A stretch of DNA of 64,000 bases, taken from positions 62,001 through 126,000 of the forward strand of contig LLCB01000066.1 of assembly GCA_001414345.1 (NCBI GenBank). The letters are read 5' to 3'. The notes under the pieces were generated by a model that saw only the letters and a program-made list of their open reading frames with translations, was not told the origin of the DNA and did no database searches. Below, in pieces: positions 36,094 through 47,286 of the stretch. The position numbers were made by a program, and so were the translations under genes. Origin of the DNA: Hymenoscyphus infarciens. Lineage: Eukaryota; Ascomycota; Leotiomycetes; Helotiales; Helotiaceae. Numbering within the stretch: the stretch's first letter is position 1; each line of letters starts with the position of its first letter.

Positions 36094-38865
36094 TTACATT
36101 GTAGCTGGAGCTCTCAATTCATGTAGATTTTGGAACTTATAGTCAACCTCACATTCCATTTCCCCTTTGGCCATCCACTCCTCGACAACGACCTGAAACT
36201 TCCTAAATATCTCCTTTTTGCTGGAGACATCACCACCAAGACCACATTCTTGAACTCCGCGAGCCACATATCGATCATACCCAGCTATGACTTGGGCAAG
36301 CTTCTGTACATCATTCAAACCCATCGCGTATTTCAAAACCAATTCTGTCGTCTGGCTCTTTTCGGGGGTTGCCTCCAAAGGAAGTTTCATTGACTTTGCT
36401 CGAGTCAACTTCGATGGCCCACCTCGAACAGCCGATAGTTCTTGTTGTCTCATTAGGTAGGAACGCGGGTCATTGCGAGGTAAAGATACTCTGGCAGGCT
36501 CTTGTTCCGTAGTTTTCTTGACGAGAGACGCGAAATTTTCGACATCGAGTGCTGCTATTGCTGCGTTCTGGCGGATTTTGTGCGGAGAAGACTGGCAAAT
36601 TTCATAGGCTTTATCCGCTTCCTTCTCCCTCTCCTTTACTTCCTTTCTAGCAATACGACGTTCTTCGCGTAGCTGTTGAGTTGCAAGCTCCTTGTTCTGT
36701 TCGTAAGCCATTGCCCAATCGAGCTCCGAGATTTCATCACCGCGATCCATTCCTCGTGAACTGACATTCTGTCCTTGGGGGGGAGATAGCGTGGTTTGGT
36801 ACAGTGAAGTTGACGGTCCAGTCTCCTCAGCGACTCTTCGTGGTGGCACAAACGGCTTGTCTAGCCCATTTGATCTCTTAGGAGCACGTCTTTTTTGAGT
36901 AACAGGTGGTGACAGAGGCATGATCTCTGACATATTTCTTGCACTGATAAAGTCGTTTTGTGGTCGCTGAAAAGCTGGTTGCTCTCTGGTCTGCGACATA
37001 GACATTTGCGGCTGCGGCGATGGCAAGAATTCATGTAAACCGAGAGAATCTTGACGTCGACGAGGTTGAGTCCTAATCATATTCGGGGATTCTACCAATA
37101 AATCTTGTTCTAAGCTGCCGTATTGTCTCAGTCGAGGAGGGGAAACAGTTTGTTCTTGTGTATCGGCTAATAGTGTAGGGGCAGAAAAGAGATTTTGAAT
37201 ATTGGATGAAGGCTGCTGTTGCGGGTTGGTGATTGATGAGGACGACATGACCTGAAGCGCTTCATGATGAGTTGCACTTGTTTGAACAGGTGCCGTCATT
37301 TTAGCAATAACCCATGGATTGAGTTGGCCCGTTGATTCCAATGCGGGCTGTGGAGACGCATTCTGTGCTGGGGGACGAAAACCGTTTCGTTTCTGGATTT
37401 TGCTGTTTCTATCGGTCGTATCAACTTCAACAAAGTCTTTTGACATATCAAAATCCCATCTGCGATGGCCATTGCCAACATCGCTTGCAGGGCTATCTTC
37501 AATACTTTTTCGAATTCTTTCTTTGTCAGGCATAGAAAATGCCGGAGGAGACGATGCTGAAAGAGGGCTATTCGGGGCGGAGAAATATACAGCAGGCGTA
37601 GAAGTCTCTCTGGCCAAAGATTCCGATTGCACTGAAAGCTCCGAGGCGGGTAACTCAGCACTTGGTTGTGAGGGTACGGCTGGCTTCCGTGCTAGAAGTA
37701 TTTCGAAATCGTCCAGTTTCCTGTTCAAATTCGATCGCAGCGCGGCAGCTGGTGTGACACTTTTCTCCCCATACAACCCCTTGAAAAACGACTCGAATGA
37801 TTCGAGAACAAATTCTTCACTCCCGAATAGGACATCATCTTTTGCAGGCTCCACGTTCGGGTCATAGCTAGCAACGGGACATCTGATATCAAACCGAAGG
37901 AAGGGATTCTTGATATCGGCATGCTCCCCAAGAGCCACTTTGAGATACCCCTTGAACAAAGTCACGATGCGCTTCATAGTGCCCTTGTCATGGGACACTG
38001 GCCGAGCATCGATAGAGAGAAACTGGCCACGTCCAATTTTAGAGGGATCAGCGTCTGGCCTGGGAAGATATATTGAGACGTGGAATTGGTTGTTCGGAAC
38101 TTGATCGGTGTCATTTGTACCGCCATCAACCTGAACAATCCCAGTCGGCTGAGACTCGGAGAAGGTGAAAGATTTTCCCACGCATTGCGCAGAGGCATCT
38201 TTGCCTATGACATGGGAGACAGCTTCCTTGATGCCATCACTCGGACGCGGGGCGTATGAAAAGCCGCCCTTTGATTCCTTGAGGACTTTCAGACTGAATC
38301 GAATTGAAGGACGAGCAAGAGCATACGCCTGGAGCAGCTCTTTGACTTTGACAAGTGTCTTTGAAGAAGATTTGAGAGCGGTCTGTTTTCTGACAGGTAG
38401 TTTATACATGAAATTGAGAACACAAATGGTGGTACCGACGGGATGAGATGTGCGGCTTTGGCGAGCAACTCCTCCAGGGGCTTTCAGAACGGCTGTGGTA
38501 GCCACGGGTTCTCCATCAGTTCTCGTGGTGACGGAGACTTCTCCCAACTGAACGGCACTGGCAAGTGCTTCTCCACGAAAACCCAGGGTTGTGCCTCCAA
38601 TGGTTCTCAGCTCCTCGAAATTTGTTAGCTTGCTGGTATGACCGCGTCTTCCCAGGGCGTCGAGGTCTTCCAGTGGGATACCACGGCCATTGTCACGGAC
38701 TTGGATCTTGTCCAGAGTGTTTTGAGAGATGAGAATTTCCACGGATGTTGCCTTTGCATCCAGAGAGTTGTCAATGAGTTCTTTGATGAGGGAAGTCGAG
38801 GTAGTCAGAGCTTGGGCGGATCCAAGGAGGTGGATTGTCGACTGAGGGAGCGCGTGGATGGCCAT
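36094..38865 (-). CDS. MLH2: MutL-family mismatch repair ATPase, Mlh2/PMS1-like
   Basis: A single-exon gene of 923 residues. The N-terminal GHKL ATPase is complete: KELIDNSLDA (motif I with the catalytic Glu), VRDNGRGI (motif II), TSKL and TLGFRGEALAS (motif III), followed by the transducer domain to about residue 370. The N terminus MAIHALPQSTIHLLGSAQAL fits Mlh2 better than Pms1 or Mlh3. The middle is long and disordered (Pro, Ser and Gln rich). The C-terminal region lacks the endonuclease motif DQHAxxE, as expected for Mlh2, which acts with Mlh1 as an accessory factor. I also see no obvious MutL dimerisation domain, though this could be divergent. It is transcribed divergently from valyl-tRNA synthetase with 418 bases between starts. 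Confidence 0.87.
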   Translation of the reverse strand: MAIHALPQSTIHLLGSAQALTTSTSLIKELIDNSLDAKATSVEILISQNTLDKIQVRDNGRGIPLEDLDALGRRGHTSKLTNFEELRTIGGTTLGFRGEALASAVQLGEVSVTTRTDGEPVATTAVLKAPGGVARQSRTSHPVGTTICVLNFMYKLPVRKQTALKSSSKTLVKVKELLQAYALARPSIRFSLKVLKESKGGFSYAPRPSDGIKEAVSHVIGKDASAQCVGKSFTFSESQPTGIVQVDGGTNDTDQVPNNQFHVSIYLPRPDADPSKIGRGQFLSIDARPVSHDKGTMKRIVTLFKGYLKVALGEHADIKNPFLRFDIRCPVASYDPNVEPAKDDVLFGSEEFVLESFESFFKGLYGEKSVTPAAALRSNLNRKLDDFEILLARKPAVPSQPSAELPASELSVQSESLARETSTPAVYFSAPNSPLSASSPPAFSMPDKERIRKSIEDSPASDVGNGHRRWDFDMSKDFVEVDTTDRNSKIQKRNGFRPPAQNASPQPALESTGQLNPWVIAKMTAPVQTSATHHEALQVMSSSSITNPQQQPSSNIQNLFSAPTLLADTQEQTVSPPRLRQYGSLEQDLLVESPNMIRTQPRRRQDSLGLHEFLPSPQPQMSMSQTREQPAFQRPQNDFISARNMSEIMPLSPPVTQKRRAPKRSNGLDKPFVPPRRVAEETGPSTSLYQTTLSPPQGQNVSSRGMDRGDEISELDWAMAYEQNKELATQQLREERRIARKEVKEREKEADKAYEICQSSPHKIRQNAAIAALDVENFASLVKKTTEQEPARVSLPRNDPRSYLMRQQELSAVRGGPSKLTRAKSMKLPLEATPEKSQTTELVLKYAMGLNDVQKLAQVIAGYDRYVARGVQECGLGGDVSSKKEIFRKFQVVVEEWMAKGEMECEVDYKFQNLHELRAPATM

Positions 38866-39283
38866 TCTTTCAGGGTGCAGAAGGATATTACAAGAATTAA
38901 AACTTCCACGCGTCTGCGAAAAAGATAAGGGTGCACAGAATTAATATTGATGAAAGATATCCATTATCGATGTGTTTTGGTGTTGATGTAGGTTTTTGGA
39001 GGAAGACCTCGGCGTCATTGATCTCAAGCTTACAGCCTTGCACACAAGGCTGACTTTTCTCCCGACAGGGTTTCCCTTGATTGGCCCGCACATTGGAGTC
39101 ATCGACGGTGACTCCAAATTCAAATAATAAACGGATCTCCTGCAGCTTCGGAGCGACCCCTCGGAGCGACCCCTCAATACACCAATTTTCCCTCAAGACG
39201 CCACGACGTCGAAATTTATGCCCAGAGCGCTCTGGGTGCGCAGGTCGCTTTTCAGAAGTACTTTCAGATATCCGCTGGTTAGA
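38866..39283. promoter_or_regulatory. Shared divergent promoter of MLH2 and VAS1
   Basis: 418 bases between two head-to-head starts. It includes a CCAAT box in reverse (ATTGG) near 39079 and two direct copies of GGAGCGACCCCTC at about 39150-39175. No other gene is present. Confidence 0.55.
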
Positions 39284-42200
39284 ATGGCTACCAACTCTGC
39301 TTCGGCAAACCCAAGTAAGAATACCAGTCATTTGTCCGCGGTATGTTTTCTAATCAGGCATTGAAACAGTTGGTGAGAAGACGGGACCCGTAACAGGACC
39401 ACCACCTCCCCTTTCAAACGAAACCAAAGCAGCAGTATCCGAAGCCGCAAAATCATCACCCACAGGATCTCATGTACCAGGGCAGGATGCAGGCAGTAAG
39501 GTTGGCACAGCAGAAGCTGGCGAGGGAGAGAAGAAAGTAAAGAGCGAAAAAGAATGTAGGCAACCCCACTACGCTTCAGTTTGGAAAGTTTTTGGGGTGT
39601 ACATCCACAATTGAATGCATGTTGACTCATTTTATAAACAGTAGAACGAGAGCGCAAGAAGGCCGAAAAGCAAGCCAAGTTCGATGAAAAGAAAGCCAAA
39701 GCAGCGTCGAAATCTGCCGTACCTGCGACTAGCAAGAGCAAAGAGAAGAAAGCCAAGGCCGAAAAGAAGGCTGAGGAGGATGTTTTGCCAGCATACGTCG
39801 AGGAGACACCTGAGGGGGAGAAGAAGAGTAGGTCATACCTTTCATTTTACCAGAGGGCAGCCTGGCTAACTAATTATAGTCATTAAATCCTTCGATGACC
39901 CTCAATACAAGGCCTATAACCCTATCGCTGTCGAATCTGCGTGGTATTCCTGGTGGGAGAAGGAGGGGTTCTTCAAGCCTGAATTTACCCAAGATGGCAA
40001 GGTGAAGCCAGAGGGCTCCTTCGTCATTGTAGAACCGCCTCCAAACGTCACCGGAAATCTTCATATGGGCCACGCCTTGGGCAATGCGCTACAGGATGTG
40101 ATGATTAGGTGGAATCGAATGCATGGCAAGACCACCCTATGGCTCCCTGGCTGTGATCATGCTGGTATTTCAACACAAAATGTGGTTGAAAACATGTTGT
40201 GGCGTCGTGAGAAGAAGACTCGTCATGATTTGGGAAGACCAGAATTCGTGAAAACTGTCTGGGAGTGGAAAGACGAGTACCACAAGAAGATTAATACTGT
40301 TCTAAAGAGAATGGGAGGTTCATTTGATTGGACTCGTGAGGCTTTCACCATGAACCCAAATTTCGCTGGTGCTGTCACAGAGACTTTTGTTCAGTTGCAC
40401 GACGAGGGTATCATTTACCGGGCGAATCGACTTGTTAACTGGTGTACACAACTAAACACTGCCCTGTCAAATCTTGAGGTCGTCAACAAGGAGCTCACCG
40501 GTCGAACTTTACTCGATGTCCCGGGATATGATAAGAAGGTAGAATTCGGCATCATTGTACACTTCAAGTACAAAATCGAAGGAACCGACGAGTTAATCGA
40601 AGTTGCAACCACACGTCCCGAGACAATGCTTGGAGATACAGGTGTTGCAGTCCATCCTGACGATGATCGATACAAACATCTTGTCGGAAAGAATGCCATC
40701 CATCCTTTCATTGAGGGCCGATTGATGCCAATCGTCGCCGATGACTACGTCGAGAAAGACTTTGGTACCGGCGCAGTAAAAATTACCCCTGCCCACGATC
40801 CAAACGATTTCGCACTCGGCACTAGGCATAAATTAGAGTTTATCAACATCCTGACAGATGACGGCAAGATGAACGAGAATGCGGGTCCTTACGTTGGCCA
40901 AAAGCGATTCGATGTTCGATATACTATCCAGGACGACTTGAAGAAGGCCGGTCTATATGTCGACAAGAAGGACAACCCCATGACTGTTCCTCTCTGCGAA
41001 AAATCAAAAGACGTTATTGAACCCATCATGAAACCACAATGGTGGATGCGTATGTCGGAGATGGCTGATGCGGCTCTGAAGGTTGTGACCTCGGGAGAAA
41101 TCAAGATTCTGCCTGAGTCTGCCGAGAAGAGCTACATTCGATGGATGTCAAACGTAAACGACTGGTGTCTATCTAGACAACTCTGGTGGGGTCATCAAGC
41201 ACCAATGTACTTTGCAGAAATTTATGGCGAAGAAAACGACAGAGCAGACGGCAAGCTCTGGTTTGCGGGAAGAACCCAAGAAGAAGCTGAAGAGAAGGCT
41301 AGAAAAGCTCTACCGGGCAAGAACTTTGCACTCAAGAGAGACGAGGATGTACTTGACACATGGTTCTCATCTGGTCTTTGGCCTTTTGCAACTATGGGTT
41401 GGCCCAACAAAACCCACGATCTCGAACATTTGTTCCCAACAAGTGTTTTGGAAACCGGTTGGGATATCTTGTTTTTCTGGATCGCCCGTATGGTCATGTT
41501 CAGTCTCAAGTTGACTGGAAAGGTGCCATTTACTGAGGTTTATTGTCATTCTTTGATCCGAGATTCAGAAGGTCGAAAGATGTCCAAGTCATTAGGCAAC
41601 GTCATTGACCCTCAAGACGTTATTGAGGGTATCACCTTAGATGATCTTCACATGAAACTCACACTCGGTAACTTGGCCCCAGGAGAAGTTGAAAAGGCAA
41701 AGAAGTACCAAAAATCAGCTTTCCCTGATGGGATTCCACAATGCGGCACAGACGCTCTTCGATTTGCCTTGGTATCCTACACTACCGGGGGTGGGGATAT
41801 CGCCTTTGATGTTAAAGTCATCCACGGTTATCGTAAATTCTGTAACAAGATTTACCAAGCAACTAAATTCGTCTTGGGTAAATTGGATGCAGACTTTGTG
41901 CCTTTGAAGCAGAGCGGAATTACAGGAAAGGAGTCTCTTTCCGAGCGATGGATTCTTCACAAATTGACAATCGCTGCGAAAGACGTCAACCAGGCCATCG
42001 GAGACCGGGAGTTCATGCGCTCTACATCTTACATTTACCACTATTGGCTCAACCAGCTTTGTGATGTTTACATTGAGAACTCCAAGGCAATTTTACAAGA
42101 CGGTACCCCGGAAGAGAAGCGATCGGCACAAAACACATTGTACACAGCTCTCGAAGGCGGTCTGACATTGATCCATCCATACATGCCATACTTGACCGAG

Positions 42201-42846
42201 GAGTTGTGGCAGAGATTACCTCGTCGACCCGAAGACAAGACACCTTCGATTGTCCTTGCCAGATATCCTGTCTATGACGCAAAGATGGATGATCCAAAGT
42301 CCGAGGAAGCCTACGAGTTGGTTCTCAGTATATCCAAGGGTATTCGCTCTTTGATGGCGGAATACTCCCTCAAAGACGAAGGAAAAGGTTAGTTCCTTCA
42401 AAGCACTAGTCCGTACAGTCTTTCTAACAATTCTAGTTTTCATTCAAACCAACGATTCTACCTCTCATGACACTGCAACCTCCCAAACACAGTCCATCAA
42501 ATCTCTCTCCGGCAAGGGTGTATCATCCATCACCATTCTCCCACCCTCTTCACCCCGCCCTGCAGGCTGCGTAATCTTTCCAGTCTCTTCCTCGGCCGCT
42601 GTCTTCCTCCACGTTAAGGGTCGTGTTGACATTGACGCCGAAATCGCCAAAGCTTCCAAGAAACTCGAAAACACCAAGAAAGGTCTCGAGAAGCAAAAGA
42701 AGATTTTGGGTGATGAGGGTTACAAGGAGAAGGTTAGTGAGGAGTTGCAGAAGGTTGAGCAAAACAAGTTGAAGGATTTGGAGAGCGAGGCGAAGGCTTT
42801 CAAAGAGACTATTGGTCAGTTTGAGAATCTCAAGCTAGAAGCCTAG
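39284..42846 (+). CDS. VAS1: Valyl-tRNA synthetase
   Basis: Charges tRNA-Val; class I synthetase, in fungi usually serving both cytosol and mitochondria from one gene. Five exons: 39284-39314, 39358-39555, 39642-39827, 39880-42387, 42437-42846; the product is 1110 residues. The first intron is only 43 bases and the first exon codes ten residues. Residues 1-140 form a Lys/Glu/Ala-rich eukaryotic extension ([12 protein letters not shown]). The core follows with [16 protein letters not shown] (HIGH-type motif at 200-203), an editing domain ([17 protein letters not shown]), the [11 protein letters not shown] motif and KMSKS (705-709). An anticodon-binding domain and a coiled C-terminal arm ([20 protein letters not shown]) complete it. 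An alternative downstream start could make a cytosolic form, as in yeast, but this is not shown by the sequence. Confidence 0.96.
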
Positions 42847-43262
42847 ATGAGTAGATTCAATCTTGGAGTTTGGCTTCTTGTATTCCTTTACTCTTGTCAT
42901 TTTTGCTTCACGAAAAATAGTTCTTCATACCAAAGCTAAGCACATAATAAAAATTTACCGGGGGCGTTTTGGATCAGGTGCATCTGCGGCTGAAAATGCG
43001 ACATTTCCCTCCCGCACTCGCATAGCAACTCGCTCAGCAGCTGAAGAGACATCTACCAAATTGGAGACTTTCAAGGCCAGCCACAGTTACACTGCAGGAT
43101 CAGCACATGGTCCCTTTATTCTCAACTAAGAAGTATTACTTCTTCAGCCGCAATTGATAAGACTCAAGTCAGCATGTAAAATGCACGAAGAAAAAAAGAT
43201 CAAATTAATGTGCAACGTTTGTAAAATTTAATTCAACACTGTTTTCTGCAAGCTCAATCGTC
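42847..43262. other. Intergenic, no gene seen
   Basis: 3' flank of valyl-tRNA synthetase. The 88-residue open frame at 42863-43129 has no protein-like features. Confidence 0.35.
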
Positions 43263-43685
43263 ATGTTTATAAGACAGCCTCCAAGTTATCGACGGCCAGC
43301 GCCTCCAATTTATCGAGCGCGAGCACATATCCCAGTCGAGCCCCGTATTGAAATCCCAAACGAACCGAGATTTACTGACAATAGCCACAACGTGAATCGA
43401 GAAACAAGGACGAATGTCCACAGATTCCGATCCACTGAACACCTGTGGAACCGACCCATTTCTGCATATTATCAAACCGGCGAGGGAGTTGGAGATGTCG
43501 AGGCTCTCCTTCCAGAGGATTCGGAAGATGAAGGGCCCAGACGTTGGTCTAGTTTAGGAATACGAGGTGGTGGTTGTTCTCACCAGTGGCAGAGGAAGAG
43601 GGCAAGACTCTCCTCCAAGAAAGTCGCAGAAGACCCAGAAAAGTGCGAGTGCGGAGAGGATAAAATACCGAAATTTGTGAAGTAA
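43263..43685 (+). CDS. Hypothetical small protein, Arg/Pro-rich
   Basis: An intact single-exon frame of 140 residues that I do not recognise. It is basic and Pro/Arg-rich at the N terminus (PPSYRRPAPPIYRARAH), acidic in the middle (LLPEDSEDEGP), then basic again, and ends with a CECGED cluster, giving three cysteines. There is no signal peptide or membrane segment. The irregular, non-shadow composition and lack of an overlapping gene favour a real lineage-specific gene, but there is no independent support. Confidence 0.38.
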   Translation: MFIRQPPSYRRPAPPIYRARAHIPVEPRIEIPNEPRFTDNSHNVNRETRTNVHRFRSTEHLWNRPISAYYQTGEGVGDVEALLPEDSEDEGPRRWSSLGIRGGGCSHQWQRKRARLSSKKVAEDPEKCECGEDKIPKFVK

Positions 43686-44106
43686 CACGCTCTAAGCGTC
43701 CAATGTGCCTTCGCAACTTTCTGACTGACTGATAGATTCAAATTTGCCCTTATACGAAGTGGGAAATTTGTTCAAAGTCATCATGTATCGTATCCTTATC
43801 CATTCAAGGATACTCCCGCGAGAACGGATGCTTGGCTCGTGGATCAAATGAGGACGGCATATTATAAGGATCTCAGCTACACCCTGCTCGTCCCCATACG
43901 GAGAATTGGGTTCGCAACTTTTATAAGGGTACTTTCCCTCACTTTGCTCAATAACAAGGGTATCTACTAACACAACATAACAGATAGAAAGACTCGCAAA
44001 GGTATGGACATAACCCCACGCTATTGACACCATCTGATGAAAGAAGCGAAAATTCGGAGAACAATGGGAATATCCCTTTTATCATACAACTGCGAAGATC
44101 GGATTT
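43686..44106. other. Intergenic, no gene seen
   Basis: Non-coding spacer. A minus-strand frame (43692-44033) lacks recognisable features. Confidence 0.3.
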
Positions 44107-44741
44107 ATGCGGAATGCCAAAGCCAAATCCAAAAGTATTTTCAAACGTCATTTAGATTACCCAGAAGAAGAAAACCTAGCAGCAACTGAACGTCTCTGGC
44201 TCGCAAAACTCGACAAGTTGATCCAAGCAGTTGATGGAGATGCCGAGTTCATAATTGAACTGGATGAACGAATGAATTTTTGGTACGACCCTACCCATCC
44301 ACGTTAGGATGAAGCATGCTAAAGCCATCGAGGTTCTTCTTCTGTCTTCTGATTTTGGCAATTCTTATAAGTGTGGGAGCCGGAGTCTTGTATGGGGTCA
44401 TGAGAAAAGATGTTGCGACTGCAGTTTCGCTGGCTTCGTATATTGTGACTTGTCTCGCCTTATTGCTGGCTCTAATCGCGGCAGGAGATTACGTTGGCTT
44501 GCAGAAATCAACAGGTGAGGTTAACTTTGATTTTAATTCGGAGACGGGGGATTTTGATGAGGCGACCGGTGAAGGACTCAAGGATGGGTTGTCCCCTGCT
44601 GCTCAAGCGAGACTTATGGTATCACTGAGAAAGAAGCAATCAAGAGGCAGGGAGAGAAGCAGACCGAGAAGCAGACCGAGAAGCAGACCGAGAAGCAGAC
44701 CGAGAAGCAGACCGAGAAGCAGAATGACGATGGCGGAATAG
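44107..44741 (+). CDS. Putative two-pass membrane protein with Arg-Ser-Arg-Pro tail
   Basis: I join two open frames, 44107-44282 and 44333-44741, by a 50-base intron (donor GTACGA, branch-like TGCTAAA, acceptor GAG), which restores one frame of 194 residues. The N-terminal part is soluble and looks conserved in style (DYPEEENLAATERLWLAKLD, FIIELDERMNFW). The intron then leads straight into two hydrophobic segments (about 60-82 and 92-113). The tail is acidic, then basic with a run of Arg-Ser-Arg-Pro repeats encoded by six copies of a 12-base unit. If the intron is wrong, the second frame could start at the ATG at 44316. I do not recognise the family. Confidence 0.48.
44650..44722 (+). repeat. 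12-base coding minisatellite
   Basis: About six tandem copies of GAGAAGCAGACC within the membrane-protein gene, coding Arg-Ser-Arg-Pro. Copy number is likely to vary between strains. Confidence 0.8.
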
Positions 44742-45067
44742 AAGGTTTCTAGCCTGTGTTTGATAACAATTCACTCGACCTTAGGAAGTATCGAATCTCT
44801 AGTGAAGAATATTAGCCGAGCTTTGTGATTAGGCCAGGCACGTACCAGGCACGACAGGCTAGTCAAAAACCTCTAGGTCTGTGAAGCAAATTTAAGTTGC
44901 ACTATGACGAAAGGTGCGCACGTGAGAGCGCGTTGCTGCCTAGAATTGGCGTGTTCTTTCTCCGCGTTTGGGCTGTACTAAATCCCTATCTAAAGAAGAA
45001 GAACCCCACACCAAAACCCCAACTTTTTTCAAATTCAATCCCACTACAAACTACAAACAACGAAAAC

Positions 45068-45933
45068 ATGCCTCGAAGATCGACTCGGTTGTTGGGTCGC
45101 CTTCCAGACCAAAATGAGCACCCTTCCTCAATTCCTCGCTCACTCTCGATTGAGCCAATCGCTGCACCGCTACCTACAATAAACCCTCAAGCAGCGTCAG
45201 GCCTTTGGAAACTCTCCTCCGAAATCAGAAACATGATCTACCGTCTTCTAGTTGTCAAGCCAAAGTGCAGGCAGCCTATTGAGCCAAACATTGACGAATT
45301 GTTCAAGCGCGCGGAACAACTCGAGAAAACTGAGCAACCACCTCCAAACGAAACATTTCTTGCTTTTGCACGAACTTGTCACCTAGCCCACGGAGAAATC
45401 ACGGCAAGTTACTACGGCGAAAATCATTTCAGCTTCAAGGGCACTTGGGAGATATATGTTTACCTGTACATGATTGGTTGGCATAACAGGCGTTGTTTGA
45501 TGGATGTGAAGGTAGTATGGTCTGGTACCGATTTGGCGAGTGCGAGGAATGCTGCTGCTTTGATTGGAGAGTGTAAGAGATTAAGATAGTGAGCATTGCT
45601 TCTTCTGTGTTCGAATTCACGGGTGTGGTACTAACCTTTTCCAGTTTGACAATCAGAGTCAACGAGTATACAACCTATGGCGCCCCCGGAAAGACACTCT
45701 ACAACTTATCGAAAGCATCGCATCCAAAGCAGTTGAAGAGTATCAAAGGCCTGCTCAATGTCAATGTATCCATCATCGACAAATATAAATGCTTCAAAGC
45801 AGAGCATGTCTCGGATTTTCAGCGTTTGCTACAGGAGGAGATGAGGAAGGAAGGCGATCCCGATCTTGAATTCCAGGATGAGATTGAGAAACAACGAGAG
45901 AGAGATGAAAGACGGAAGATGTTGGGTAACTGA
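45068..45933 (+). CDS. F-box-like/2EXR-like hypothetical protein
   Basis: Two exons, 45068-45588 and 45645-45933, 56-base intron with a clean GTGAGC donor and CAG acceptor; the product is 269 residues. The motif LWKLSSEIRNMIYRLLVV (about residues 53-70) is the hallmark of a large group of fungal F-box-like or 2EXR-type proteins, in which a short helical module is followed by a variable region; typical wording is LPPEIRNMIY. The segment FLAFARTCHLAHGEITASYYGEN is also characteristic of this group. The C terminus is charged and helical. Functions of this expanded family are largely unknown; substrate recognition for ubiquitin ligases is possible but not shown. The start is the ATG in context AAAACATGCC. 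Confidence 0.62.
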
Positions 45934-46280
45934 GGTTATCGGAGGTGGATATTGAGGTGATGCTTGCTATGTTTTCGATCTTCTCGCAAATGGCACGGAC
46001 TCTTCTGCGTTTGGGGGGAGTTATTTGATGATGGTTGAGCTAATGATATTGATGATAAGGAGGCGTGGGGTTGGGAATACTTCGTTGGAGGTCTTCCTGG
46101 TGAGCGGGTTCAGGAGATGACATCATGAACTTTCTTAGGTTAAACTAGGTCCGAAAGCTGGATCAAATACCTAATTCCTTCCCCAAATGGCTTGATTCAA
46201 CAACCTTCAGAACTGACACCCACCAAGAAACTTCACTTGTTTTCGACAATTACACTCAAAGCATCGGTATCATTCTCTTA
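45934..46280. other. Intergenic, no gene seen
   Basis: 3' flank of the F-box-like gene. Nothing else is seen. Confidence 0.35.
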
Positions 46281-46463
46281 CTAGCTACCCCGCGTTTCTT
46301 TATCCGGCCACCAGTCTCGAAAGGACCAGAGCAACTTCTTTTTTTTTCCATTTCCGGCGGCAATTGTATTTGAATCGTTCTCCCAATACCGAGCTTGAAT
46401 TGAGGCGGCAGTGATGCCGGTGATAATGAGAGCGAAAAGGTGGATGGAGCTGCTTGATTTCAT
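46281..46463 (-). CDS. Possible very small secreted peptide
   Basis: A 60-residue frame that begins with a convincing signal peptide (MKSSSSIHLFALIITGITAA), followed by a short polar, Trp- and Lys-rich mature part (KKKKLLWSFRDWWPDKE) without cysteines. There is no family resemblance. It lies at the edge of the transposon-rich segment. The frame may be a chance one, or a first exon: a GT is available next to its stop codon. Confidence 0.3.
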   Translation of the reverse strand: MKSSSSIHLFALIITGITAASIQARYWENDSNTIAAGNGKKKKLLWSFRDWWPDKETRGS

Positions 46464-46995
46464 GATTGTGATTTTGAATTTAATACTAGAGTCGAGAAGT
46501 TATTGATAACTAAGTGTTAGATTTATGTTTCTCGAGCTATATTAGGCGTAAGATAAGGGCACGTAGATGTATTTATAGACAAAGAAGTGCACATAATGTA
46601 AGCATCTTATCACTCAGACCTACCTTGCAGCACCACCTAGTGCTACCACTCACAAAAATTACGAGCACTAAAGCCACATTCTTACAAATCGTAAAATATT
46701 TCTCTCTATATAAATAGTTATTTACCTTCCCGAACAGGAATATTTGTTTAGCAATAGCCTTATTTCCGTGATTCAAGCATAAAACTACGTACATTAGTAG
46801 ATAATATTTTCACGTAGCTACACACGATTGGATTCTTACCGTAGTCACTTCAATATGAACGAAATTCCTTGTACTTGACTGTTTACTTTGGTACAGTAAT
46901 TGTGAAGACACTGTCGTAAACAACTCTTAATTTCTGAGACTAGCATACTCAGCACGTCATCATCGTATCTCCCCACTTTTTGGAAACCATTTATG
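46464..46995. other. AT-rich intergenic DNA
   Basis: AT-rich DNA leading into the first inverted-repeat element. No gene is seen. Confidence 0.35.
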
Positions 46996-47286
46996 AGTTT
47001 TGCTAAATCCCCTGACCCTTTTGACTAAATCGCCTAATCTAACTAAATTAGGACATTTTCCGGTCGCGAACACTACTAAAGTACAAAATCATATATTACT
47101 AACCCTTATCCCTAGCCCTAACCCATACCCGATCCCTAACCCTAACTAACTAACTAACCCTAACCTTAAAAACCAGATTACTATCCCTGGAATAGACAAT
47201 TAGTGTTATGCGCGCGCAATAGGAGTGAATAATCGGGTTAGAGTCAGGCGATTTAGTCAAAAGGGTCAGGGGAGTTAGCTGAAGCC
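46996..47286. mobile_element. Candidate MITE with 42-base inverted repeats and telomere-like interior
   Basis: The left arm (47002-47043) and right arm (47237-47279) are inverted copies, identical over a 28-base core that includes TCCCCTGACCCTTTTGACT. Flanking both sides is the 9-base direct repeat CCATTTATG (46987-46995 and 47287-47295), which would fit a Mutator-like target duplication. A TA dinucleotide next to each arm would alternatively fit a Tc1/mariner insertion. The interior (about 47098-47165) is rich in CCCTAA-type repeats. There is no coding capacity, so the element is non-autonomous. Confidence 0.75.
47098..47165. repeat. Degenerate telomere-like (CCCTAA)n tract
   Basis: Several CCCTAACC units mixed with variants (CCCTTATCC, CCCTAGCC, CTAACTAACTAA). 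Fungal telomeres are usually TTAGGG repeats, so this is an interstitial telomere-like sequence, here inside an inverted-repeat element. Confidence 0.7.

Noticed and set aside
37319..37867. 182-codon plus-strand open frame
   Set aside because: Antisense to the intact Mlh2-type gene; no protein features of its own.
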